A DNA stretch of 64,000 bases, from the NCBI GenBank assembly GCA_963724385.1, contig CAVRUJ010000001.1, forward strand, positions 1,612,001 to 1,676,000, in the 5' to 3' direction. Below are positions 26,588 through 35,655 of the stretch, piece after piece; positions within the stretch are counted from its first letter, which is position 1, and each line of letters begins with the position of its first letter. The notes below the pieces were generated by a model, which was not told where the DNA came from, ran no database searches, and saw only the letters and a list, made by a program, of their open reading frames with translations. A program made the translations under genes and the position numbers. The DNA is from DASXQK01 sp963724385. GTDB taxonomy: Bacteria > Pseudomonadota > Alphaproteobacteria > Dongiales > Dongiaceae.

Positions 26588-27123
26588 GCTCAATCGGTGC
26601 TTTGGGCAAAGCGCGACGCATATCCGATGCTGGTCGGGCGCACAGTTCGCTGCCGCGAGCGCCGAAACATTGCGAAGCTGCCTGAGTAGCTACCGTCTAT
26701 GCGCGATGTTGCCGAACAGGGCAGGGTTTGGCACCACCAAAGCCAACTGGGTATTGACTAGAGACCTTGAGCGCTTGGGCGATGTTAACGATCTCACTAG
26801 CGCACTCGCCGTTCCTCGAAGCAAGAAATCGATCTTCTTGTGAATGGTCACATGCCTTCCCGTTTGTCTCCACCTGAGCAGCTATGGCCGTCGCATCCGC
26901 AGGGAAATCGCCGCCGCTCGGCACAAGAATATTGTAACCGAGTTTTGCAGATGCCCATCCAGCAACGGCGAGTTACAGCCGAGGCCAAAGTCAGACATCA
27001 TTCAGCCACCTCAGCCAACGACAATCGCCCTCGCAAGAGAACGAGCGCGCCTCGCCTGTCCGGCTCTCCTCTTAGAGCTGTTCAGGCGGGGCGTGAGCGA
27101 GTGAGTATCAAGAGGGGCGAACG
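26588..27123. other. Intergenic region holding repeat copy 3
   Basis: About 535 bp without a convincing gene. It contains the third 47-bp palindromic repeat at 26932-26978. AGAGGGG at about 27111 is the ribosome site of the next ORF. Confidence 0.4.
26932..26978. repeat. 47-bp palindromic repeat, copy 3
   Basis: Left arm TTGTAACCGAGTTTTGC (26932-26948), right arm GCAACGGCGAGTTACAG (26962-26978). It shares with copy 1 not only the palindrome but also about 30 bp to the left (GGGAA(A/G)TCG..CCGC..GG.ACAA), starting at 26902. Confidence 0.75.
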
Positions 27124-27315
27124 ATGCGGAGCGCTACGACCGACGGTACAGAGGAAATGGATCTATTCGCGATCCCCAGGGTGCTCGGCAGCCTCTCATT
27201 CGTTCCAAAGCGTCCCGCAAGCAATGACAATTTTACAGCCGCCTCGTCGGCGCCTGCGAAATCCTCACCTCAGATTCCGCCGGCACCCGCAGGGTTTCCT
27301 GCCGTGTCGAAATAA
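27124..27315 (+). CDS. Small ORF translationally coupled to the secretin gene
   Basis: A 63-residue ORF, polar and Pro/Ala/Ser-rich ('PKRPASNDNF', 'SPQIPPAPAGFPA'), without signal peptide. AGAGGGGCG precedes the ATG, and its TAA stop overlaps the next ATG as TAATG, a classical coupling arrangement. This context, not the sequence itself, argues that it is translated. Function unknown; it may mainly serve to drive translation of the secretin. Confidence 0.5.
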   Translation: MRSATTDGTEEMDLFAIPRVLGSLSFVPKRPASNDNFTAASSAPAKSSPQIPPAPAGFPAVSK

Positions 27316-28844
27316 TGACGTGTTCCAAATTAATGAAAGCAATGGCGCGAGAACTCGCGGAAGTCCTTGCCCGCTCTACAAGACCGATATCGATCGCGGC
27401 GAGGAGATCGAGGAACTCCTTGCCATCTGGTCGAGGTTTGGTCGCGATAGCGATCGCGCTGGCACTGCTCATCGTTCTCCGTCCCGCGCAGGCGAGCGCT
27501 GATTCCCCATACGATGTGGTACCCACCAGCGGCGAGCCGCTGATTATCCAACTTGATCAAGGTACGCTGGTTCGCCTCAAGCAGACCCCGAAATCGATTG
27601 TCATCGCGAACCCGGCGATCGCCGACATTTCCATTCGTTCACCCAGGCTGATGTACGTTTTCGGCCTCAAGGTTGGCGACACCACGATGTATGCCGTGGA
27701 TGGCCACGAAAACGTACTTTTCAACATCACGCTCAGGGTCGTCCAGAACATCTCGCGACTCAAGGAGGCGCTGGCTCAGGTCGTCCCCGGTGGCACAATC
27801 GACGTGGAATCCCTCGATAACGGCATCCTATTGGAAGGCGTGGTCGCCACCCCTGCCGAAGCTGAGAACGCCAGGCGTGTTACCAGCGAATTCTCAGGCA
27901 AGGGAGCGGATATTATAAACAATCTCCAAGTGATGACGCCGGACCACGTCAACCTTCGAGTCAAAGTCGCCGAGGTTTCCTATAGCGTGGAGCGGGATCT
28001 CGGGATCGATTGGAGTACCGCATTCAACATCGGCGGCTTCACCTTCCAAGCCCTGACCTCGGGCGCTTCGGCAAACCCTCTGGCGCTCAGTACCAGTGCC
28101 GGAACCAACCAGGTGCTGATCGGCAATGGCAACACGCAAGCGCTCATCAATGCCCTGGCGACCGAGGGGCTGGTCACCCTGCTGGCTGAACCGAATCTGA
28201 CGGCAATATCGGGCGAAACGGCCAGCTTTTTGGCCGGCGGTCAGTTTCCTATCCCAGTGCCGCAGTCGTCGGGGTCGAATTCGATCGTCACTGTCGAGTT
28301 CAAAGACTACGGCGCCAGTCTGGCATTTACGCCGACCATTATCGGCAACGAGAGAATCAATCTTCGTGTCGCGCCTGAGGTGACACAACTCGATTACACG
28401 CACACCGTTACGATTGGCGGGAGTACCATCCCCTCATTCATTGAGCGCCGCGTCAACACCACCGTCGAACTTGCGAGCGGTCAAAGCTTTGCCATTGGGG
28501 GGCTGATCCAGAACACCGGCAACCTGGCCAATCAGAAGGTTCCGGGCCTGGGCGACATCCCCATTATTGGTGAACTGTTTAACTCCGACCAATTCACCCA
28601 TGATGAATCAGAACTCATCATAATTGTGACACCTTATATTGTTAAACCCGTGTCGGGGAGGCTCGCCGCCCCCACCGATGCGCTCATGGGCCCGTCGGGT
28701 CGGGGAGCGATCGATGATCCTGGCCAGCCTGAAGTCGCCCCCTCCGCTTCGTCTGGAATCTCCGGCGGAGGGTCGACGCCGAACAATCCTCCGCAGAGCC
28801 CGAGCGGCGGCCTCGCTGGTCCGGCGGGATTTGTCGTGGAGTAG
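27315..28844 (+). CDS. cpaC: CpaC/RcpA-type secretin (outer-membrane channel)
   Basis: A 509-residue protein of the type II/IV secretion and Tad-pilus secretin family. After a signal segment ('LVAIAIALALLIVLRPAQASA') come the pilus N-domain ('LIIQLDQGTLVRLKQTPKSIVIANPAIADI'), a BON-like domain ('ILLEGVVATPAEAENARRV') and the secretin core near residues 250-435 ('LLAEPNLTAISGETASFLAGGQFPIPVPQ', 'VPGLGDIPIIGELFNS', 'ELIIIVTPYIVKP'). The C-terminal ~60 residues are a Gly/Pro/Ser-rich extension. No other Tad or type II gene is nearby, so this copy is an orphan. Confidence 0.9.
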   Translation: MTCSKLMKAMARELAEVLARSTRPISIAARRSRNSLPSGRGLVAIAIALALLIVLRPAQASADSPYDVVPTSGEPLIIQLDQGTLVRLKQTPKSIVIANPAIADISIRSPRLMYVFGLKVGDTTMYAVDGHENVLFNITLRVVQNISRLKEALAQVVPGGTIDVESLDNGILLEGVVATPAEAENARRVTSEFSGKGADIINNLQVMTPDHVNLRVKVAEVSYSVERDLGIDWSTAFNIGGFTFQALTSGASANPLALSTSAGTNQVLIGNGNTQALINALATEGLVTLLAEPNLTAISGETASFLAGGQFPIPVPQSSGSNSIVTVEFKDYGASLAFTPTIIGNERINLRVAPEVTQLDYTHTVTIGGSTIPSFIERRVNTTVELASGQSFAIGGLIQNTGNLANQKVPGLGDIPIIGELFNSDQFTHDESELIIIVTPYIVKPVSGRLAAPTDALMGPSGRGAIDDPGQPEVAPSASSGISGGGSTPNNPPQSPSGGLAGPAGFVVE

Positions 28845-29102
28845 CCGTAGCGACACCCGTCGGCCGGCGGAGCCAGCGCAGCTATTTTCCATTTCCTGCT
28901 GCTACAGCCGAGAAAGCCCGCCAAGTCGTTGATGACCAATGCCTAAAAGGCCGTGGAGCCCAAGCAAGCGCGCTCTTTCTCCATCGGCTCACCACGGAGG
29001 TTTGACCGGTGCGGCTCTTCAACTGCGCACGTGTGGCGTGATGTACGCGATAATATGCCAACGCGGAGAGCATTCAATCGCCTTGTTCCGGCAGATCCAA
29101 AC

Positions 29103-30251
29103 ATGCTGACGATCGCCTGGAAGATGTTGGCTGGAGATCGAGGCAAATACTTGGGAATCGTCCTCTCGCTGGCCTTTACCACTCTACTTGTGACGCAGCA
29201 GGGCGCGACCATGATCGCGATCTTCCGCTCGACGACGATTTTCGTTGATCAAATCGGAGGGATCGACATGTGGGTGACGGATCCCAAATCGCGGTATGTG
29301 GACGACATCAAGGCAATGGACGACATCGCCGTTTACCGCGTGCGCAGCGTGCCGGGAGTAGCTTGGGCAGTGCCTCTCTACAAAGGGAGCATAAGCGCGC
29401 GGTTGCCGGACGGCCGCGCCGAATCCGTCCAGCTTATCGGTCTCGACGATACGACACTGATCGGGGCGCCTGGTCAGATGCTCTCCGGCAGGCTTCAGGA
29501 CCTGCGGCTTGTTGACGGCATATTCGTCGATCGGGATGGCGCGCAGGGTCGACTTGCATACCCGGCTGCCACCGGTTATCGAGCCCTCGCCATTGGGGAC
29601 ACGTTGGAACTCAATGACCATTACGCAGTCGTGAAAGGCATCTACCTGGGGGAAAAGACTTTTGCTTCCACGCCAGTGGTCTACACGACCTATGAACGGG
29701 CTAAAGCCTTCGTTCCTTCGCAGCGGAAGCTGCTCTCGTACATATTGGTCAAGCTGAAGCCGGGGGCCGACGTCGCCAGAGTCAAGTCGATCGTCAGCCA
29801 AAATCTTAACCTGTTGGCGCGCACCAAAGGGGAATTTTCCGCTGAATCCCTGGATTGGTTCATCAAGAACACGGGCATCATTCTGAACATGGGCCTTTCG
29901 GCCCTTCTGACTTTCGCCATTGGCGGCGGCATCGCGGGCATGACCTTTTACAATTTCATGCTCGATAACCAGCGGCATTTCGCCGTGCTGCGTGCCATGG
30001 GTGCGTCGAATTTGATGCTGGTTCAAATGGTCGTGTTGCAGGGGTTGGGAGTCACGTTGCTGGGCTACGGCACCGGGATTGGGGCCATCGCGAGCTTTAT
30101 TCTTCTGAACGCCAACTCGGATATCGACATCCGCCTGACTTGGCAGCTTGTCGCCGCGGTTGGCCTAGTCATCGTACTCGTGGGCAGCGCGGCGGGAACA
30201 CTGGGACTTCGCCGGGTGTTGCGCCTTGATCCAGGGATCGTCTTCAAATGA
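29103..30251 (+). CDS. ABC exporter permease, FtsX/DevC-like
   Basis: A 382-residue MacB/FtsX-fold permease: an N-terminal transmembrane helix ('YLGIVLSLAFTTLLVTQQG'), a large periplasmic domain, then three C-terminal helices, the last ending 'LGLRRVLRLDPGIVFK'. It is closest to DevC-type subunits. The ATG at 29103 gives the usual start 'MLTIAWKMLAGDRGKYL'; in-frame codons further upstream (to 28953) are possible but unusual. Its stop overlaps the ATPase start (ATGA). It is the first gene of a complete four-gene tripartite exporter. Confidence 0.9.
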   Translation: MLTIAWKMLAGDRGKYLGIVLSLAFTTLLVTQQGATMIAIFRSTTIFVDQIGGIDMWVTDPKSRYVDDIKAMDDIAVYRVRSVPGVAWAVPLYKGSISARLPDGRAESVQLIGLDDTTLIGAPGQMLSGRLQDLRLVDGIFVDRDGAQGRLAYPAATGYRALAIGDTLELNDHYAVVKGIYLGEKTFASTPVVYTTYERAKAFVPSQRKLLSYILVKLKPGADVARVKSIVSQNLNLLARTKGEFSAESLDWFIKNTGIILNMGLSALLTFAIGGGIAGMTFYNFMLDNQRHFAVLRAMGASNLMLVQMVVLQGLGVTLLGYGTGIGAIASFILLNANSDIDIRLTWQLVAAVGLVIVLVGSAAGTLGLRRVLRLDPGIVFK

Positions 30252-30988
30252 GAGGCCGAAGCACTGGCGTTCGTTCAGAGGAAGCAGTCGTCTGTCGAAA
30301 TCTGATCAAAGCCTATGACACCCCATCAGGCAGCGTCCCTGCGCTGCGCGGGATAGACCTTACCGTCAAGGCGCATGAGGTTCTTTTCCTGGTCGGGCCC
30401 TCCGGCTGTGGCAAAACAACGCTCATATCCATCGTCGCCGGCGTGCTGCGCCGTGACGCGGGACAATGCTGCATCTTTGGTGCCGACCTGGACAAGCTTT
30501 CGACTTCCGCCGCCGCGATGTTCCGTCGGCGCAACATCGGCTTCGTCTTCCAGTCCTACAACCTGATTCCCTCGCTGAGCATCCGCGACAATGTGATGAT
30601 CCCCCTGCTGTTGGGACAAAGCGGGTATCGTACGGCTGCGGAAACTGCCCAATCGGTATTGGCCGCCGTGGGGCTTGCACAGCATGCGGACAAGCGGCCA
30701 GCCCAGATCTCCGGCGGACAGCAACAGCGTGTTGCCATAGCACGGGCCATCGTGCACGCGCCTCGCCTCGTGGTGTGCGACGAGCCGACAAGCGCGCTCG
30801 ACCATACGACCGGCCGAGAGATCATGGATCTCCTGCGCAGCCTCGCCCATGATCGGGGGGCAACGCTCATCGTCGTCACGCATGATCAGCGCGTCTACGA
30901 CCATGCCGACCGCATCGCCGAGATGGACGATGGTCGGATCGTCCGAGCCGGGGCACCGTCCGGATTCATGGAGGGAGCACAGCTGTGA
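30248..30988 (+). CDS. ABC exporter ATPase (DevA/MacB/LolD type)
   Basis: A 246-residue ATP-binding subunit. Walker A is 'GPSGCGKTT', the signature is 'ISGGQQQRVAIARAI' and Walker B is 'LVVCDEPTSALDH'. The profile fits the MacB/LolD group, which drives FtsX-like permeases by mechanotransmission. Overlapping start and stop codons link it with both neighbours. Confidence 0.93.
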   Translation: MRGRSTGVRSEEAVVCRNLIKAYDTPSGSVPALRGIDLTVKAHEVLFLVGPSGCGKTTLISIVAGVLRRDAGQCCIFGADLDKLSTSAAAMFRRRNIGFVFQSYNLIPSLSIRDNVMIPLLLGQSGYRTAAETAQSVLAAVGLAQHADKRPAQISGGQQQRVAIARAIVHAPRLVVCDEPTSALDHTTGREIMDLLRSLAHDRGATLIVVTHDQRVYDHADRIAEMDDGRIVRAGAPSGFMEGAQL

Positions 30989-31971
30989 TCCGGCAGATGC
31001 GCCCATTCAGCCTTCCGGCGTTGGCTGCGCTGGGCTTTTTCATCGCCGTCTTTGTCGTCGTCAAGACAAGGCCCGAGGCCGCTGAGACGCAGCCTTTGGC
31101 GGTGCCGGCATCCGCGCCATTCGCCTCCTATATCGGCGGTACCGGCCAACTCGAGCCTCCTGGCAAGACAGTAGGCATTGGCGCGCCCGAGGGCGGCATC
31201 GTCACCGAGGTTCCGGTCAAGGTGGGCGGCGCGGTCCTGGCCGGTCAGGTCCTGTTTCGGATTGACGATCGAATTCGCGTTGCCGAACGCGATCAGCGTG
31301 AGGCCGATGTCTCAATGGCCCAGGCACAGGTTCAAGAAGCGGAAGCAAGCCTTGCCGACTACCGCATCCAGCTGAGTCTTGCCGAGGCGGTGCCGGACCG
31401 TCGTGCGGTCAGCACAGAAGACCTCTCCAAACGCCGCTTCGCGGTTCGTCTCTATGAGGCGAAGCTGGCCACGGCGAAGGCTCAACTTCTGTCCTATCGG
31501 GCCCAGCTCGAATACGCCCAAGCGACGCTCGATCGATTGACGGTGAGGGCTCCGTTCGATGCCACGGTACTTCAGGTCAATGTCCGGCTGGGCGAATACG
31601 CCTCGGCAGCGGCTCTCTCGACTCCTCTGGTGATGCTCGCCCGCAGCGGTAAGTTCAATGTCCGCGTCCAAATTGATCAGAATGACGCTTGGCGCTTTCG
31701 AAGCGGCGCTGCCGCGAAAGCGTATCTGCGCGGCAACAGCGCGATCGGGACAGTCCTTCGGTTTTCTTATGTCGAGCCCTATGTCGTTCCTAAGACTTCA
31801 TTGACCGGCGACAGCAGTGAACGGGTAGACACGCGCGTGCTGGAGGTGGTGTACGAAATCGAGGACAAGGACTTTCCAGCCTATCTCGGTCAAATCGTAG
31901 ACGTCTTCATTGAAGCGCCGCCGATCGCGTCCGCCGGTGCAAATGGGGTAGCGGCGTCAAGCAGCCAATGA
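30985..31971 (+). CDS. HlyD/DevB-type periplasmic adaptor protein
   Basis: A 328-residue membrane-fusion protein with one N-terminal transmembrane helix ('LPALAALGFFIAVFVVV'), a lipoyl-like motif ('VPVKVGGAVLAGQVLFRID'), a coiled-coil hairpin of about 100 residues and a beta-barrel domain ('VRAPFDATVLQVNVRLGEY'). It bridges the inner-membrane permease and the outer-membrane channel. GTG start overlapping the ATPase stop; its own stop overlaps the next ATG. Confidence 0.9.
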   Translation: MIRQMRPFSLPALAALGFFIAVFVVVKTRPEAAETQPLAVPASAPFASYIGGTGQLEPPGKTVGIGAPEGGIVTEVPVKVGGAVLAGQVLFRIDDRIRVAERDQREADVSMAQAQVQEAEASLADYRIQLSLAEAVPDRRAVSTEDLSKRRFAVRLYEAKLATAKAQLLSYRAQLEYAQATLDRLTVRAPFDATVLQVNVRLGEYASAAALSTPLVMLARSGKFNVRVQIDQNDAWRFRSGAAAKAYLRGNSAIGTVLRFSYVEPYVVPKTSLTGDSSERVDTRVLEVVYEIEDKDFPAYLGQIVDVFIEAPPIASAGANGVAASSSQ

Positions 31972-33398
31972 AACTGTCCATTCTTTTTCTGCCGCTGGTG
32001 CTGGCGGGGTGTGTGGTCGGGCCTGACTATCACCCAGCGCCCATGACAGTTCCGGCGACGTGGGTCGGCAAGCAACAGACTGCTGCGCCGGCGACCGATA
32101 CCGCCGGCTGGTGGCACCACTTCAATGACCCGGTCCTTGAGCGCCTGGTCGATGATGCGCTCCGGTCCAACGCCAACGTCGCGGAGGCAGCCGCGAAGAT
32201 CCGCGAAGCCAGGGCCAGCCTCGCTCAGGCGCGATCGGGCCTTTTTCCGAGCCTCGACCTGTCCGCGGATGCCAGCCGATCACGTCAGGCGCTTTCGGGC
32301 GGCGAATTGGGCGGGAGCGGCGGCCAGTCGGGCAGCAGCACCTTCACCGGGAATACGTTCGAATCGGGCTTCGATATGACTTTCGAGCTTGACCTCTTCG
32401 GTGGCCAGCGCCGCAGCGTCGAGTCCGCCGGGGCGACCGTTGACGCGGCGCAGGCCGATCTGGGTTCGACGATTTTGTCACTCCTCGGCGATGTCGCCCG
32501 CTATTACGTCGATGCTCGAGCTTATCAAACGCGGATCTCGATTGCTCAGGAGACGCTGGCCTCCAGGACCGACACCTGGCATCTGACGGAGGCCAAAGCC
32601 AAGGGAGGGATAGGAAGCTGGCTTGACGCCGTCCAGGCTGAGGCGGAAGTCGAGAGCGCGGCCGCTCAGATTCCGCCGCTCGAATACGGGTTTCGGCAGG
32701 CGGTTGATCGACTGGCCGTGCTGACGGGAACACAGCCTCAGGATGTTCTGGAGAAATTGCAGGTGCCGCGTCCAATTCCTCATTTGGCGGGTTCGATCCA
32801 GCCAGATCCGCCGCTTGTTGCTCTGGCACGGCGGCCGGATATTCGGGCCGCGGAGCGACGTCTGGCGGCGGCGACAGCCGACATCGGCGTGGCGGAGGCG
32901 GATCGCTATCCTGGCGTTACGCTTGCGGGCGCCATTGGACTCAATTCAAGCCAGCTTAGGTCTTTCGCCGAGACCTCGTCAAACGTCTGGTCGTTCGGGC
33001 CGGAGGTGAGCCTGCCGATCTTCGATGCAGGCAAGCGGGCGGCGAAGGTTGACCAGAAGACCGCCATCCGGGACGAGAAGCTCGCAGCTTGGGAGGCCAC
33101 CGTGCGAAGTGCAATCGAGGAGGCAGAGAACGCGCTCACCGCCCTTGATCGAGAACGGGCGCATAATGAGGCACTTCGCCGCACGGTCAAAGCCTATGCG
33201 GATGCGCTGAGGGTATCGCAAGCCCAATATGAAGCGGGACTAGCGACCTTTCTCGACGTACTTGACGCCGATCGTTCGCTTGCCACCGAGCGTGACAATC
33301 TTGCTCAGAGCGATGCCGATCTCGCCATTGACGGTATCGCCCTCTACAAGGCGCTGGGCGGCGGTTGGCAGGAGGCAGCACGAGCTTCCGCGCAGTAA
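31968..33398 (+). CDS. Outer-membrane efflux lipoprotein (NodT/OprM family)
   Basis: A 476-residue outer-membrane factor. The signal peptide ends in the lipobox 'VLAGC', followed by 'VVGPDYHPAP', the classical NodT/OprM start. Two tandem TolC-like domains follow, with long helices and 'RRPDIRAAERRLAAATADIGVAEADRYP'-type motifs. It completes the tripartite exporter with the three preceding genes. The order permease-ATPase-adaptor-channel and the overlapping codons show a single operon. Confidence 0.92.
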   Translation: MKLSILFLPLVLAGCVVGPDYHPAPMTVPATWVGKQQTAAPATDTAGWWHHFNDPVLERLVDDALRSNANVAEAAAKIREARASLAQARSGLFPSLDLSADASRSRQALSGGELGGSGGQSGSSTFTGNTFESGFDMTFELDLFGGQRRSVESAGATVDAAQADLGSTILSLLGDVARYYVDARAYQTRISIAQETLASRTDTWHLTEAKAKGGIGSWLDAVQAEAEVESAAAQIPPLEYGFRQAVDRLAVLTGTQPQDVLEKLQVPRPIPHLAGSIQPDPPLVALARRPDIRAAERRLAAATADIGVAEADRYPGVTLAGAIGLNSSQLRSFAETSSNVWSFGPEVSLPIFDAGKRAAKVDQKTAIRDEKLAAWEATVRSAIEEAENALTALDRERAHNEALRRTVKAYADALRVSQAQYEAGLATFLDVLDADRSLATERDNLAQSDADLAIDGIALYKALGGGWQEAARASAQ

Positions 33399-33448
33399 GG
33401 CTCTTGTGCCAGCCCCACCCAACGTTTTTGGGCGAGACAACTCTCTCA

Positions 33449-34294
33449 GGGTCCGACTCGAAACTCATAGTGATCTTGCCAGTCGGCGGGTAAGCAACAT
33501 CACCGAGGCGGCGTAAAGGAAGGCTTCGGCGGACGGGATCGTCGCTTCGAAGTCTTTAGCCAGCCGCCGGTTTCGGCCGATCCAGGCGAAAAAACGTTCG
33601 ACCACCCAGCGCCGGGGATGGACACCGAATCCGACCTGATTGGGATGCCTGCGAACGATCTCAACAGCGATGGACGTGGCGTGAGCAACTCGGTCGGCGG
33701 AGTACGTGCTGTCGGCGAAAGCACGCTCGATGAATGGGAACGCTTTGCGCGAGGCTATCTGCAGCGGCACCGCGCCGTCACGGTCCTGGATCGAGGCAGC
33801 GTGGGCTTGGAGCACGAGAGCGCAACCATCGGTGTCGACCAGCGCATGACGCTCACGCCCATTCACCTTCTTGCCAGCATCGTAGCCGCGCGGACCGCCT
33901 GCCTCGGTGGTCTTGACGCTCTGGCTGTCGAACACCGCGGCGGAGGGGCTTGCCTGCCGACCCGTTCGTTCGCGGTCGCGCGCCAAGAGATGGTGGTTGA
34001 TCGTCTCGAACATGCCTTTGTCGCGCAAACGCACGAACCATCGGTAAACCGTCGAACGCGGGGCGAGGCAGTCTGGTATCATGCGCCACGGGCAGCCTGA
34101 ACGCAGGACGTAGAAGATAGCATCCATCACTTCGCGCATCGACCAACGCCGCGGTCTGCCGGTCCTCGCCGGCGGCGGCAGTAGCGGAGCCAAGATCGCC
34201 CATTACGCATCGCGGAGATCACTTCCATAGCGAAAGTGCTCCCGGTTACATTGACGCCAGGTGGCCGGAGTCCACATCGTGGTTCCGTCCGACC
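33449..34294 (-). mobile_element. IS5-family (IS427-like) insertion sequence, inactivated
   Basis: About 846 bp. The ends read inward as GGGTCCGAC and GGTCGGAC, an imperfect inverted repeat. Both are flanked by TCA (33446-33448 and 34295-34297), which fits the TNA target duplication of this group. One transposase gene fills the element and carries a nonsense codon. The right copy of TCA is the complement of the TGA stop of the neighbouring YCII gene. The family assignment rests on the transposase; the exact ends are less certain. Confidence 0.6.
33465..34277 (-). pseudogene. IS5-type transposase with an in-frame stop
   Basis: Starting at the ATG at 34277 the frame reads 'MWTPATWRQCNREHFRYGSD', then at codon 25 a TAA (34205-34203) stands where relatives have Gln or Glu ('DA-Q/E-WA'). 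It continues intact as 'WAILAPLLPPPARTGRPRRW' to a normal end, 270 codons in total. The DDE regions are present ('AVFDSQSVKTTEAGG', 'HALVDTDG', 'RWVVERFFAWIGRNRRL'). A TTG at 34193 could in principle restart translation, but the N-terminus would be lost. Confidence 0.8.
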
Positions 34295-34591
34295 TCAACT
34301 GACACGGCGTCCATCAGCGAAGACTTGCGACCATTGAAGGACGCGCACCTCCTTGCGCAGGCCCGTTGGCCAGAATGGATCTCTTTGCACGAGTTCTGTA
34401 ACGGCGTCGGGGTTTTCCGCCTCTACTAACCATAGTCCTCCAGCTCCACCACCGTCTGTGACCTCATAGAGTGGGCCGGCAGCGCGAATATGATCCCGGT
34501 GCTGCTCAAGGAATCCGAGATGGGCGGGCATCAGACGCTTGCGCGCGTCCGCATGATCAGAGTTGTCCGTAAAGAACACGACGTACAGCAT
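34295..34591 (-). CDS. YCII-related protein
   Basis: A 98-residue protein of the YCII fold ('MLYVVFFTDNSDHADARKRLMPAHLGFLEQH', 'IRAAGPLYEV', 'DPFWPTGLRKEVRVLQW'). The family is dimeric with a conserved His/Asp pair and is often associated with small-molecule catabolism; its reaction is unknown. GAGAGG upstream of 34591 favours this start over the ATG at 34621. Its stop codon coincides with the target duplication of the adjacent insertion sequence. Confidence 0.82.
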   Translation of the reverse strand: MLYVVFFTDNSDHADARKRLMPAHLGFLEQHRDHIRAAGPLYEVTDGGGAGGLWLVEAENPDAVTELVQRDPFWPTGLRKEVRVLQWSQVFADGRRVS

Positions 34592-34709
34592 CTCAAAACC
34601 TCTCGATCCGATGTGGGTCACTCGAACTATCGCGCGGCAAAACTTAAAGCGATTGGGTCTGCAAAAAAACGCTAATATGTGCCATTGCGATCTGCAAAAA
34701 TGCGAGGCT

Positions 34710-35565
34710 ATGGACTGGAACGATCTTCGTTACATTCTCACCATCGCGCGCGCAGGTAGGCTCGCCGCTGCGGCGCGAAGGCTCGGCGTCAATCAAACAA
34801 CGGTCGCACGGCGACTTGCGGCGGCAGAGGCAGCGCTCGGCACGCAGTTGTTCCAACGAATAGATGGTGCCCTCCGTCCGACGGAGTCGGGAGAGGCGGC
34901 GGTGACGCGCGCGGCACAGGTCGAACAGGAAGTTCACGCCCTGGAGCACGGGATTAGCGGTGCCGACGCTGATGCCGCAGGAACTCGTTCGCCTCAGTGG
35001 GGTGCCTATGCTGGTGAACCGGCTGCTCATCCCGGCCCTACCGCAGCTATACGCGAGATATCCTCGACTTCGGATCGAACTGATCGCCGAAGCAAGGAAT
35101 GCGAGCTTGACGAGACGTGAGGCTGATGTTGCCCTACGTTTGGCCCGTCCCGAAGGAGGTAGCGCCGTACTGGCAAAGTGCCTCGGGCACCTCGAATATG
35201 CTGTCTATGGCCCGCGCAAATGCGCTGCGGACCACCTTCCTTGGATCACTTATGAAGAGGGCCTGAGCCATCTGCCTCAGGCGCGCTGGATTGCGACGGC
35301 AACCCATGACGGCGAGCTTGCGCCTCTGCTGGTCAGTGACGCGGAAGCGATTGTCCACGCAATGCATGCTGGCCTGGGAAAGTCGCTGCTTCCGTGCTTT
35401 GGGGCTGACCGGGATTCAAAGTTGCGGCGTCTGAGCAACTCCAAGGCTGTTCTGACTCGGGAACTATGGCTACTCACGCACAACGAATTGCGGCATCACG
35501 CGCCTATCGCGGCCGTAGTCGCCTGGTTGACGGAGTTGGTTGAAACACTTCCGGCGGCAGGATAA
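34710..35565 (+). pseudogene. LysR-family regulator, broken by a 1-base insertion
   Basis: The frame from 34710 encodes the helix-turn-helix ('DLRYILTIARAGRLAAAARRLGVNQTTVARRLAAAE') and linker up to 'GISGADADAAGT'. It then diverges. The effector domain continues one frame later ('VRLSGVPMLVNRLLIPALPQLYARYP') to a stop at 35565. Removing one C at about 34986 gives a normal LysR protein of about 284 residues. It is divergent from the YCII gene, its likely original target. Confidence 0.85.
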
Positions 35566-35655
35566 GGCGCTGGCAACTCGTACGCGCTCCTCTACCGCGT
35601 TTCGGGACAGGCTCTAAGCTGACCCGCCGAGAATGCATCTGGAGCGCACGAAATA

